This document shows, piece after piece, positions 28,501 to 36,408 of a DNA stretch of 64,000 nt. The stretch covers positions 372,001 to 436,000 of the forward strand of contig NZ_BMUG01000003.1 in the NCBI RefSeq assembly GCF_014650075.1. The letters run 5' to 3'. The position numbers and the translations under genes were made by a program. This stretch comes from Streptomyces microflavus. Its GTDB lineage: Bacteria; Actinomycetota; Actinomycetes; Streptomycetales; Streptomycetaceae. How positions within the stretch are numbered: position 1 is the stretch's first letter; every line of letters begins with the position of its first letter. Under the pieces are notes generated by a model that worked only from the letters and a program-made list of their open reading frames with translations, ran no database searches and was not told the DNA's origin.

Positions 28501-31500
28501 AGGCTCCCCAACTGCCCCCGGTACAGGCCCGCTACCTGGACTTCCTCAACCAGCAGAACACCTTCCTCGCCGGCCGCGAGGCCGCCGGAATGCTCGACTA
28601 CTGGCGCTCCCACCTCCCCGCCGAGGTCCCCCTCCTGGACCTCCCCACCGACAAACCGCGCCCGGCCGTCCAGACCCACAACGGGGCCTCCGAGTTCTTC
28701 GTGCTCGACGCCGAACTCAGCGCCCGTGTCCACGCCCTGGCCCGCGCCCACGACGTCACACCGTTCATGGTGCTGCTCAGCGCCTACTACCTGCTGCTCC
28801 ACCGCTACTCCGGGCAGGACCACATCGTCGTCGGCTCCCCGGTCACCGGCCGGACCCGGCAGGACTTCGCCTCCGTCTACGGCTACTTCGTCAACCCGCT
28901 CCCGCTCCACGCCGACCTCACCGGCGACCCCACGGTCGCCGCACTCCTGGAACAGGTCCGCCGGACGGTCCTGGGCGGCCTGGACAACCAGGAGTACCCG
29001 TTCGTCCTCCTCGTCGACGAGCTGGGCCTCCAGCACGACCCCAGCCGCTCGGCCGTCTTCCAGGCGATGTTCATCCTGCTCACCCACAAGGTCGCCACCG
29101 AGCAGTACGGCTACCGGCTGGAGTACATCGAACTGCCCGAGGAGGAAGGCCAGTTCGACATCACCCTCTCCGCGTACGAGGACGAGTCGGAGCACCGCTT
29201 CCACTGCGTCTTCAAATACAACACCGACCTCTTCCTCCCGCAGACCATGCGGCGGATGGCTGCCCACTACACCCGCCTGCTCGACCGGATGACCCGGGCG
29301 CCCGGTGAACACCCCGCCTCCCGGCTGGAGATGCTCGACGACCGGGAACGGGAACAACTGGTGGGGGAGTGGAGCCGCCCCGCCCTGCCCCCGGCCACCG
29401 AGGATTCGCCGTTCACCGCGGTCCACGAGCTGATCGGCGAGGTCGCCGCCACCCATCCCACCTCCGTCGCGGTCACCATGCCGCTCCCGGGCGGCGGCGC
29501 ACGCCGGCTGACCTACGGGGAGCTGGAACGGCGGGCCGCCGAGGGGGCCGCCCGGCTGCGGACCCTGGGCGTCACGGCCGGCTCGGTGGTCGTCGTCTGC
29601 CTGGACAAGTCGCCGGAGCTGATCGTCACCCTCCTCGCCGTGCTCAAGGCCGGCGGCGCCTACCTGCCGCTCAGGCCCGACCAGCCCGCCGAGCGCATCG
29701 CGCACCTCGTCCGGACGACCGGGGCGGACCTCGTCATCGTCTCCGGCGAACCAGCACGCGAGGGGACCGCGGCGCTGCCGGTCATCACCCTCACCCTCGA
29801 CGCGCTGCACGCGACCGAGCCGCACCCGGACGGCCCCCGGCAGGACGCCGCCCCGGACTCACCCGCGTACGTCATCACCACCTCCGGCTCCACCGGCCGC
29901 CCCAAGGCCGTCCGCGTCAGCCACCGCAACCTCGCCTCCGCGTACGGCGCGTGGCGCCAGGAGTACCGGCTGGAGTCCGACGTCCGGGTGCACCTCCAGA
30001 TGGCCGAGCCGTCGTTCGACGTGTTCACCGGCGACCTGGTCCGCGCGCTCTGCTCGGGCGGCAACCTCGTCCTGGCCGACCGCGACCTGCTCTTCGACAC
30101 CGCGCGCCTCTACCGGGCGATGCGTCAGGAACGGGTCGACTGCGCCGAGTTCGTACCCGCGGTGGTGCGGGGCCTGATGGACCACTGCGCGCGGGAGGGG
30201 CTGCGGCTGGACTTCCTGCGGCTCCTGGTGGTCGGCTCGGACGCCTGGAAGGTGGGGGAGTACCAGCGGCTCGGCGAGCTGTGCGGTCCCGCGACACGGC
30301 TCGTCAACTCCTACGGCCTCACCGAGGCCACCATCGACAGCGCCTTCTTCGAGGGGCCCGTCGACGACCTGGAACCGGGCCTGATGGTCCCGATCGGCCG
30401 GCCCCTGTCCAACAGCGCCCTCCACGTCCTGGACGCCCACGGCGAACCCGTCCCGCCCGGGGTCCCCGGCGAACTCTGGATCGGTGGCGAAGGCGTCGCG
30501 CTCGGCTATGCCGGGGACCCCGGGCAGACGGCGGACCGCTTCGTCACCCGTACGCTCAGCAAACGACCGGGCGCCCGCCCCGAACGGCTCTACCGGACCG
30601 GGGACATCGCGCGCTGGGACGCCCACGGCCGCGTCCACCTGCTCGGCCGCACGGACGGCCAGGTCAAACTGCGCGGCCACCGCATCGAGATCGGCGAGAT
30701 CGAGGCCCACCTCGCCCAGTGGCCCCCGCTCGCCCGCGCCGTCGTCACCGTCACCACGGACACCGGGGGAGAGGCCGCGCTCTGCGCCTACTGCGTACCG
30801 GCCCCCGGCGCCGCGCTCGACCGGCGGGCCCTGCGCCGCCACCTGGCCGGCTCGCTGCCCTCGTACATGATCCCGTCCTACTTCGTCGAGCTGCCCGCCC
30901 TGCCGCTCACCGCCAACGGCAAGGTCGACACCGCCGCGCTGCCCGCACCCCGGGCCGAGACCGGGGAGCGGCCCCACGAGGAGCCGGTGACGCTCTACGA
31001 GATCAGCGTGGCCCGGCACTGGAAGACCCTGCTCGGCCTCGAACAGGTGGGCCTGGAGGACGACTTCTTCGAGGTCGGCGGCTCCTCCATCAAGCTCATC
31101 GAGCTCCTCCACCATCTGCGCACCGAGTTCGGCGTGAGCGTCCCCGTCAGCCGCCTCTACCAGGTCACCACCTTGCACGGTATGGCCGCCACCATGCAGG
31201 AGGTCCTGCACAGCACCAGCACCGACGAACTCCCCTATCTGACCTTCAACTCCGGGCAGGCCCCGCACCTCTTCTGCTTCCCGCCCGCCGGCGGCCACGG
31301 GCTCGTCTACCGGGGCCTCGCCGCCCAGCTCCCGGAGTACGCCGTCATCGGCTTCAACTACCTGCCGGGCGACGACAAGGTGGCCCGGTACGCCGACCTG
31401 ATCGAGGCAGCCCGGCCCGAGGGGGCGTGCCTGCTCCTCGGCTACTCCCTCGGCGGCAACCTCGCCTTCGAGACGGCCAAGGAGCTGGAGCGGCGCGGAC

Positions 31501-31916
31501 GCCGGGTGGGCCACGTCGTCATCCTCGACTCCCGCCGCATCATGGAGCGTTACGAGCCCGGGGACGAGGGGATCCGCGTCTTCGAGGCCGAACTCGCGGA
31601 GCACCTGCGCAAACACACCGGGTCGGACGCCGTCGCTCGCGAAACCCTCGCCCACGCCGCGGAGTACCTCACCTTCTGCGGCCGCACCCCCAACACCGGA
31701 ACGGTCGCCGCACCGGTCAGCGTGATCACCGACCAGGAGAAGACCGCCCTGTACGCGGCCGGGGAGCACGGCACGTGGCACGGCAGCTCCACCGGCACCA
31801 CCGTCGTGCTGCGCGGCTCCGGCCTCCACGCCGACATGCTCGACCCCAAGCACCTCACCCGCAACGCCGCCCTGGTACGCACCGTACTGACGGGAGACGC
31901 GGCCCATGGCGGATGA
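22536..31916 (+). CDS. ftdB: Iterative hybrid PKS-NRPS, polycyclic tetramate macrolactam synthase
   Basis: 3126 aa, one module each of PKS and NRPS. KS (about 12-440) with C187, H322 and H362; AT (545-850) with GHSTGE around S639; DH (905-1190) with H937 and D1101; KR (1430-1640) with TGAFGALG, S1595 and Y1608; ACP S1769; C domain (1825-2260) with HHIVSDA, H1963; A domain (2285-2790) with TTSGSTGRPK; PCP S2851; TE (2895-3126) with GYSLGG, S2971. No ER or methyltransferase domain is seen. In this family one PKS module makes two polyene chains, the A domain loads ornithine, C joins both chains to it, and TE closes the tetramate. Codon 12 is TTA (22569-22571). The ATG has GAGGAG upstream. Confidence 0.96.
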   Translation: MAEATDATTDALRQKVAIIGMGCRLPGGASDHRTFWRNLMAGKDCITPTPPDRYDVTTLGSRFRDKPGRLVGGRGGYIDGFDEFDPAFFGISPREADHMDPQQRKLLEVAWEALEDGGQRPADLAGENVAVYVGAFTLDYKILQFADLGFTSLAAHTATGTMMTMVSNRISYCFDFRGPSLSIDTACSSSLVAVHLACQALGRGETDLALAGGTLLNMAPQYTIAETKGGFLSPGGHSRTFDAAADGYVRAEGVGLVALKRLEDAVRDGDRIHAVILGSGVNQDGHTNGITVPNPDAQVSLIRRVCAEAGIAPGDLQYMEAHGTSTPVGDPIEAGALARALAVGRKPGARAYVGSVKTNIGHTESAAGIAGLIKTVLCLEHRHIPPHINLERLNPAIDQASLPYEIPTRPTPWPEHEGPARAGVNSFGFGGTNAHVVLEEAPAPAQDAAAPEERAWSILPLSARHPDALPELAAGIRGELAGENGPAVALPDLGHTLAHRRQHLPHRLSVVHSSRASLDEALAAVQRGETHPRVVQDRARDAEARRLVWVFTGMGPQWWGMGRQLLRDEPVFGEAVTRCDRALREFADWSLIEELSADESASRMGETWLAQPANFALQVGLAALWRAHGVTPDAVVGHSTGEIAAFYEAGVYSLQDAARIAVHRSRLQQTLAGTGTMLAVSLTEDEAERRVRPHRDRVSIAAVNSPTSITLAGEADALALLAEGLRAEQLFAKFLTVQVPYHSVGMERIKDDLLTALAPLEPRPAHLPLYLTGSEGVARGGELDADYWWKNVRERVRFRAAVDRLAADGHHVFLEIGPHPVLGHAIRECLEATGAAGSTLPSIRRQEDESERFALSLASLHNLGADIDWDLLQPSGRPVTLPRHPFRRDRHWTEPRAVAQVRLGHIDHPLLGRRTDRTEPVWQARLDTESLPYLADHRIQDTVVFPAAGYIEMATQAALRLTGATTAVLADIDLRKALFLPDGEDRNVEVALSSQDASFTVASAATGDDGERTVHASGVVRTGQRRRAKAPLDAAAIRARTVRRLDGPDCYTALAALGYHYGPAFRAIEEVWIGAGEVLARIRPPEGVDASGHHLHPVLLDACFQALLTPQLLGDPAPEAGIRLPLSLEEVALEPIGDQPLWVHATVRPADADTTLGDIALYADDGAPLGRIQGFRAADVEKAATAVARTTIDSWLAETVWTECPEPGEEDPLAPAAITARDHGWLVLADTQGVADAFATLAAARGERCHLVRRGEAYAGAGPDGSFTVEPGSTADLERLFADLDRGGEPFRGAVLHLWNLDRPSLAVCDPQAVRDHTGPGSYSLIALARTLLARGSAGRLHIVTRGAQPVLPDEPVEPLGAPAWGVGRVLRHQELIDHPGKLIDLDPERRPGPAGAVAEAEEILREALTDDEEEIALRAGVRRTSRLRPAEGLTRPLPLRLRADGSYLVTGAFGALGRLLCRTLVRRGARRLILVGRTPVPAREKWGSTDPATAEGRAVGLLRELENLGAQAVLAPLDITDEDALTGWLDAYRRAGSPPVRGVFHLAGQVRDTLVTELDRPAFDAVHDPKTVGAHLLHRHLRDEPLDHFVLFASIASLLTTAGQTNYAAGNAFLDALAHHRRAQGLPALSLDWGPWATGMIEELGLVDHYLHSRGMSSLAPDAGMAVLERVIGQEHAQLVVATVVNWPTFLAWYPSPPPLVTALAAAAAPPPAAAQGNGFLDTFRAADEETRRSLVGTRFAALSAAVLRTGPDRIDPAEGLGRLGLDSLLAMELRARIHAELGVALPVVALLSGTPAGELAAQLHDGLAELASADDPGATARAVALHDDPSRYPLTQNQKALWFLKHLNPDGYAYNIGGAVEVNVALEPDLMFEAVRRLIARHPALRTNFLLEDGQAVQRVSEDAEPDLALFDVQGEDWDTIHATIVAEYRKPYDLAHDPLVRFRLFKRGHDRWVIMKAVHHIVSDAISTFTFIEELFQVYEALRQGQAPQLPPVQARYLDFLNQQNTFLAGREAAGMLDYWRSHLPAEVPLLDLPTDKPRPAVQTHNGASEFFVLDAELSARVHALARAHDVTPFMVLLSAYYLLLHRYSGQDHIVVGSPVTGRTRQDFASVYGYFVNPLPLHADLTGDPTVAALLEQVRRTVLGGLDNQEYPFVLLVDELGLQHDPSRSAVFQAMFILLTHKVATEQYGYRLEYIELPEEEGQFDITLSAYEDESEHRFHCVFKYNTDLFLPQTMRRMAAHYTRLLDRMTRAPGEHPASRLEMLDDREREQLVGEWSRPALPPATEDSPFTAVHELIGEVAATHPTSVAVTMPLPGGGARRLTYGELERRAAEGAARLRTLGVTAGSVVVVCLDKSPELIVTLLAVLKAGGAYLPLRPDQPAERIAHLVRTTGADLVIVSGEPAREGTAALPVITLTLDALHATEPHPDGPRQDAAPDSPAYVITTSGSTGRPKAVRVSHRNLASAYGAWRQEYRLESDVRVHLQMAEPSFDVFTGDLVRALCSGGNLVLADRDLLFDTARLYRAMRQERVDCAEFVPAVVRGLMDHCAREGLRLDFLRLLVVGSDAWKVGEYQRLGELCGPATRLVNSYGLTEATIDSAFFEGPVDDLEPGLMVPIGRPLSNSALHVLDAHGEPVPPGVPGELWIGGEGVALGYAGDPGQTADRFVTRTLSKRPGARPERLYRTGDIARWDAHGRVHLLGRTDGQVKLRGHRIEIGEIEAHLAQWPPLARAVVTVTTDTGGEAALCAYCVPAPGAALDRRALRRHLAGSLPSYMIPSYFVELPALPLTANGKVDTAALPAPRAETGERPHEEPVTLYEISVARHWKTLLGLEQVGLEDDFFEVGGSSIKLIELLHHLRTEFGVSVPVSRLYQVTTLHGMAATMQEVLHSTSTDELPYLTFNSGQAPHLFCFPPAGGHGLVYRGLAAQLPEYAVIGFNYLPGDDKVARYADLIEAARPEGACLLLGYSLGGNLAFETAKELERRGRRVGHVVILDSRRIMERYEPGDEGIRVFEAELAEHLRKHTGSDAVARETLAHAAEYLTFCGRTPNTGTVAAPVSVITDQEKTALYAAGEHGTWHGSSTGTTVVLRGSGLHADMLDPKHLTRNAALVRTVLTGDAAHGG
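22569..22571 (+). promoter_or_regulatory. TTA codon 12 of ftdB (bldA-dependent translation site)
   Basis: The codon reads GCG-TTA-CGT in the PKS-NRPS frame. TTA is the rarest codon in Streptomyces and needs the developmentally regulated bldA tRNA. At this position it could gate production of the whole synthase. Confidence 0.85.
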
Positions 31917-33606
31917 CACCCGCACCACCCCGGACACGGCCGACGACTGGAGCAGCCGCGAGCGCACCCCCGGCACCCCGCCCCGCGTCATCGTCATCGG
32001 CGCGGGCGTGGCCGGCCTCTCCACCGGCTGCTACGCCCAGATGAGCGGAGCCAGGACCCGGATCTTCGAGAAGCACGTACTTCCCGGCGGCTGCTGCACC
32101 GCCTGGTCCCGCGACGGCTACCTCTTCGACTACTGCATCGAGTGGCTGATCGGCACCGCGCCCGGCAATGACGCCCACCAGGTGTGGCGGGAGCTGGGCG
32201 CACTCGACGGCAAGACGGTCACCAACTTCGAGCTGTTCAACAAGGTCGAGGACGAGAGCGGCCGCTCGGTCACCTTCTACAACGACCCGGACCGGCTCGA
32301 AGCCCACCTGCTGGCGGTCTCACCCGCGGACGCGCCCCTGATCCGGGCCTTCACCCGCGACCTGAAGCGGTTCATCGCCATCGACCTGTACCCGTTCCTG
32401 ACGGCACCCGCGCTGCGGACCGTACGGGAGCGGGCGGCGACCCTGCGCACGGTGCTGCCTGCCTTCCGGCTGTTCTGGCGGACGGCAGCCACCCCCATGC
32501 ACGTCTTCGCCGACAAGTTCCAGGACCCGCTGCTGCGGCGGGCCTTCCGCAACATCTTCTTCCAGGACCCGGAGGGCTTCCCGCTCCTGCCGTACCTGTT
32601 CAACATGGCGGCGGCGTACCACCTCAACGCCGGTTTCCCGCAAGGCGGTTCGCTGGGCCTCTCCCGGTCCGTCGAGGAGCGCTACCTGGGCCTGGGCGGG
32701 AACGTCACCTACCGGGCCCGTACGGAGAAGGTCCTGGTCGAGAACGACCGCGCCATCGGCATCGAACTCCGCAACGGGAAACGCTACTTCGCCGAACACG
32801 TCGTCTCCGCCGCCGACGGCCACACCACCGTCTACGGGCTGCTCGGCGGCCGGTACACCGGCCCCAGGATCGACAAGCTCTACACCGACCTCCTCCAACG
32901 GCCCGGCACCCTCTTCCCCGCGGTCGTCTCCGCCTTCGTCGGACTGCGCGGCGACCTCGACCCCGGCGAGGCCCACAGCACCACCCACCTCCTGTCCGAC
33001 GAGGACGGGAAGGGCCTCCCCGGCGCCCTGCAGAACAGCCTGGTCGTCCAGGCCCGCTCCCGGTACTCCGACGGCTTCGCACCCCCGGGCCGCTCCGTCC
33101 TGCACTGCACCTACTTCAGCGACTACGCCTACTGGAAGGAGCTGCGCACCAGGGACCGCAAGGAGTACCGCCGACGCAAGCAGGAGGTGGCCGACTTCGT
33201 CCGCGCCTTCCTGGAGCGCCGCTCCCCGGGCATCGGCGACCGCATCGACCTCGTCGACGTCGCCTCGCCCGCCACCACCCACCGGTACACCGGCAACCAC
33301 AACGGCTCCATCCTCGCCTGGAAGGCCTTCTCCGACGCCGACGACGTCGCCGCCCGCCTGGTCGGGCGGGACCGGATGCGGCTCCCCGGCCTGAGCGGCT
33401 TCTCCATGGCGGGCCAGTGGGTCGGCATGGGCGGTCTGATCCGCGCCGCCTCCACCGGCCGCTTCGCCACCCAGTACCTCTGCCGCGAACTGGGCCTGGA
33501 ATTCCGGGCGTGGGAGAGCGAAGCCACCGAGCCCTGGCACACCGGGAAGCTGGGCGACCTGCCCCAGCTCGACCGGTGGTCAGCACGGGAGGACACCAGT
33601 TCATGA
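31906..33606 (+). CDS. ftdC: FAD-dependent phytoene desaturase-like PTM cyclase
   Basis: 566 aa. The FAD Rossmann motif VIVIGAGVAGLSTGCYAQ lies near residue 27, and the CrtI/CrtISO-type hallmark PGGCCTAW follows near 60. The C-terminal FAD segment is GLSGFSMAGQWVGMGGLIRAA. The start overlaps the end of ftdB by 11 bases; its own stop overlaps the next start (ATGA). In PTM clusters two such proteins act in sequence on the polyene tetramate to form the carbocyclic rings by reductive cyclisation; this one is the first by position. Length is normal for the family. Confidence 0.92.
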   Translation: MADDTRTTPDTADDWSSRERTPGTPPRVIVIGAGVAGLSTGCYAQMSGARTRIFEKHVLPGGCCTAWSRDGYLFDYCIEWLIGTAPGNDAHQVWRELGALDGKTVTNFELFNKVEDESGRSVTFYNDPDRLEAHLLAVSPADAPLIRAFTRDLKRFIAIDLYPFLTAPALRTVRERAATLRTVLPAFRLFWRTAATPMHVFADKFQDPLLRRAFRNIFFQDPEGFPLLPYLFNMAAAYHLNAGFPQGGSLGLSRSVEERYLGLGGNVTYRARTEKVLVENDRAIGIELRNGKRYFAEHVVSAADGHTTVYGLLGGRYTGPRIDKLYTDLLQRPGTLFPAVVSAFVGLRGDLDPGEAHSTTHLLSDEDGKGLPGALQNSLVVQARSRYSDGFAPPGRSVLHCTYFSDYAYWKELRTRDRKEYRRRKQEVADFVRAFLERRSPGIGDRIDLVDVASPATTHRYTGNHNGSILAWKAFSDADDVAARLVGRDRMRLPGLSGFSMAGQWVGMGGLIRAASTGRFATQYLCRELGLEFRAWESEATEPWHTGKLGDLPQLDRWSAREDTSS

Positions 33607-35300
33607 CCGACAGGACCAGTCGCGACCCCCGCCGCCCCCGGGAATCGATGATCATCATCGGCGCCGGCCTGGGAGGCCTCTCCACCGGCTGCTACGCCCG
33701 GATGAACGGCTACCGCACCCACATCCTGGAGATGCACGAACTGCCCGGTGGCTGCTGCACCGCCTGGGAGCGCCGCGGATTCACCCTGGACGCCTGCGTC
33801 AGCTGGCTCCTCGGCAGCGGCCCCGGCAACGAGATGCACCAGATCTGGCTGGAGCTGGGCGCCTTGCAGGGCAAGGAGATCCGCCACTTCGACGTGTTCA
33901 ACGTCGTGCGCGGGCAGGACGGCCGGGCCGTCCACTTCTACTCCGACCCGGACCGGCTGGAGGCCCACCTCATCGGGATCTCGCCCGCCGACGCCCGTAC
34001 CGTACGCAAGTTCTGCGCCCAACTGCGCAGCTTCCGCAAGGCGCTTGCGGTCTACCCGTTCCTCAAACCCGTCGGGCTGATGGGCCGCGTGGAGCGCTGG
34101 CGGATGCTCGCCTCGTTCCTCCCGTACTTCAACGCCGTCCGTACCACGATCACCGTCCTGATGACCGAGTACTCGGCGAAGTTCAAGGACCCGCTCCTGC
34201 GGGAGGCGTTCAACTTCATCCTGTACGAGAAGCACCCGAACTTCCCCGTCCTGCCCTTCCACTTCCAGCTCGCCTCCCACGCCAACCTCTCCGCGGGTGT
34301 CCCCGAAGGCGGCTCCCTCGGTCTCGCCCGGTCGATCGAGGCCCGCTACCGGCGGCTCGGCGGGGAGATCTCGTACAACACGAAGGTCGAGACGGTGATC
34401 GTCGAGGACGACCGCGCGGTGGGCGTCCGGCTCAGCGACGGCCATGAACTGCGCGCCGACATCGTGGTGTCGGCCTGCGACGGCTACACCACCACCATGA
34501 AGTTCCTGGAGGGGAAATACCTGGGCGAGGAGTACCGCAAGCTCTACACGCGGACCATCCACGAACCGGGCATGGTCTTCCCCGGCTACTTCACCCTCTT
34601 CCTCGGCCTCTCCCGCCCCTTCCCCGAAGGGGACCCCTGCACGACGTACCTGCTCGACGAGGCCACGGCGGCCGAGCTCACCGGCATCCGCCACGCCAGC
34701 ATCAACGTCCAGTTCCGCAACCGCCATTTCCCCGAACTCTCCCCGGACGGCACCACCGTCGTCTACGCCACGTACTTCTGCGACATCGCCCCCTGGCGGG
34801 CCCTGGACGAAGGGCCCGAGCAGGTCACCCGCACCCGCGGCGGCCAGGAGCTGCACACCCTGCCCGTACGTCACGGCCGCGGCTACTACGCGGCCAAACG
34901 GCGAGCACGCGAGACGCTCGTGGACTTCCTGGAACAGCGCTTCCCCGGCATCCGCGACGCCATCGTCGTACGCGATGTCTCCAGCCCGCTCACCCAGGTC
35001 CGCTACACCGGCAACTACGACGGCACGGTGCTGGGCTGGCAGCCCTTCGTGGAGAGCGGCGAGACGCTCGAAGAGCTCGTCAAGAAGCACGGCCCGGGGC
35101 TGCCGGGCCTGACGGACTTCTACCAGTCCGGCGTCTGGGCCACCACCGGCGGGCTGATCCGGGCCGCCGCCGCCGGACGCCACGTCATGCAGTTCATCTG
35201 CCGCGACGACGGCAAACCCTTCACCGCGTCGGTCGACCGCACCGCGCCCCCGCCGACCCACCGCGTCATCCCCGTACCGACGTCAGGGAAGAGCACATGA
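33603..35300 (+). CDS. ftdD: Second FAD-dependent phytoene desaturase-like PTM cyclase
   Basis: 565 aa from ATG at 33603. It is a paralogue of the preceding protein: MIIIGAGLGGLSTGCYAR near residue 16, PGGCCTAWERRGF near 45, and the end segment GLTDFYQSGVWATTGGLIRAA. The two align over their whole length, so a tandem duplication is likely. A longer frame from 32184 is antisense-like read-through of ftdC and is rejected. In homologous clusters this enzyme joins with the MDR reductase to give 5,5,6-type ring systems. The ATGA overlap shows translational coupling. Confidence 0.92.
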   Translation: MTDRTSRDPRRPRESMIIIGAGLGGLSTGCYARMNGYRTHILEMHELPGGCCTAWERRGFTLDACVSWLLGSGPGNEMHQIWLELGALQGKEIRHFDVFNVVRGQDGRAVHFYSDPDRLEAHLIGISPADARTVRKFCAQLRSFRKALAVYPFLKPVGLMGRVERWRMLASFLPYFNAVRTTITVLMTEYSAKFKDPLLREAFNFILYEKHPNFPVLPFHFQLASHANLSAGVPEGGSLGLARSIEARYRRLGGEISYNTKVETVIVEDDRAVGVRLSDGHELRADIVVSACDGYTTTMKFLEGKYLGEEYRKLYTRTIHEPGMVFPGYFTLFLGLSRPFPEGDPCTTYLLDEATAAELTGIRHASINVQFRNRHFPELSPDGTTVVYATYFCDIAPWRALDEGPEQVTRTRGGQELHTLPVRHGRGYYAAKRRARETLVDFLEQRFPGIRDAIVVRDVSSPLTQVRYTGNYDGTVLGWQPFVESGETLEELVKKHGPGLPGLTDFYQSGVWATTGGLIRAAAAGRHVMQFICRDDGKPFTASVDRTAPPPTHRVIPVPTSGKST

Positions 35301-36352
35301 AGATCGAGAAATGGGTGGTCCGCGAGCACGTCGAGGGCGTGCCCGACGTGGACCGCGTCTACGAGAAGGTCGTCGAGAACGTCGACGTGACCCTGGCCCC
35401 CGACGAAATGCTCCTGCGCACGCTGTACGTCTCCGTCGACCCCTACCTCCAGGGCATCGCCCTCGACACCCCGATCGGCACCCACATGGGCGCCGACTCG
35501 ATCATGGAGGTGGTCGAGGCCGGGCCGCGCGCCGCCCACCGCGTCGGCGACCTCGTGCAGGGCTTCGGCGGCTGGCGCTCCCACGTCGTCTCCACCGGCG
35601 CGGCCGAGCTCTGGCAGACCGGCACGTTCCCCATGGTCTTCCCGGCCTACCGCAGACTCGACCCCGGGTGGTACGACGACGCCCTGCCGCTCCCGACCGC
35701 GCTGAGCGTGATGGGCGGGCCCGGGATGACGGCCTGGGGCACCCTCGCCAAGTACATGACCATCAGCCCCGGGGACACCCTCGTCATCAGCGGGGCCTCC
35801 GGAGCGGTCGGCGCGCTCGTCGGCCAGCTCGCCGCGCTCGCGGGCGCCCGGGTGATCGGGACCACCTCGTCCCCGCAGAAGGCTGAGTACCTCCTCGGCC
35901 TCGGCTTCGACACGGTCATCGTCTACCGGCACACCGACAGCGCCGGCACCGTCCGCGAGGCGCTGACCCGCGCGGCCCCCGACGGGGTCGACCGCTACTT
36001 CGACAACCTCGGCGGCACCGTCACCGACGTGGTGTTCTCCATGCTCAACGTCGGCAGCCAGGTGGCGGTGTGCTGGCAGTGGGCGACCCAGGTCGGCAAC
36101 GAGGGGACCGGCCCGCGCCTCCTGCCCTACCTGATGTTCCCGCGCGCGACGGTCCGCGGGATCTTCTCGCTGGAGTGGTTCACCGAGCAGAACTGGAAGG
36201 ACCTCCACGCCGAACTGGGCGGCCGGGTCCGGCGCGGCGAGGTCGTCTGCGACCACACCCTCCACCACGGCTTCGACGCCATCCCCGCCGCCTACGGGAG
36301 CCTCTACCGCGACCGGGCGGAGAGCCGGGGCAAGGTGCTGGTCGCGCTCTGA
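35297..36352 (+). CDS. ftdE: MDR-superfamily NADP-dependent reductase of the PTM pathway
   Basis: 351 aa. The nucleotide-binding motif ISGASGAVGALVGQLAA lies near residue 165. The zinc-ligand cysteines and catalytic histidine of true alcohol dehydrogenases are absent, which places it with the zinc-free leukotriene B4 dehydrogenase/PTGR1-like reductases. In the PTM family this enzyme reduces the polycyclic intermediate to close the last ring. The start overlaps the ftdD stop by four bases (ATGA); the ftdF start follows after 56 bases. Confidence 0.92.
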   Translation: MKIEKWVVREHVEGVPDVDRVYEKVVENVDVTLAPDEMLLRTLYVSVDPYLQGIALDTPIGTHMGADSIMEVVEAGPRAAHRVGDLVQGFGGWRSHVVSTGAAELWQTGTFPMVFPAYRRLDPGWYDDALPLPTALSVMGGPGMTAWGTLAKYMTISPGDTLVISGASGAVGALVGQLAALAGARVIGTTSSPQKAEYLLGLGFDTVIVYRHTDSAGTVREALTRAAPDGVDRYFDNLGGTVTDVVFSMLNVGSQVAVCWQWATQVGNEGTGPRLLPYLMFPRATVRGIFSLEWFTEQNWKDLHAELGGRVRRGEVVCDHTLHHGFDAIPAAYGSLYRDRAESRGKVLVAL

Positions 36353-36408
36353 GGTCTGCCGCCGCTCCCCATCCTTCCCCCCTTGTACGCCCCGTCCCGG
36401 GAGGCACG

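Noticed and set aside
31906..35300. FtdC/FtdD considered as a carotenoid gene pair
   Set aside because: The CrtI/CrtISO-like sequences could suggest carotenoids, but no crtB, crtE or crtY is present and both are translationally coupled to the PTM synthase.
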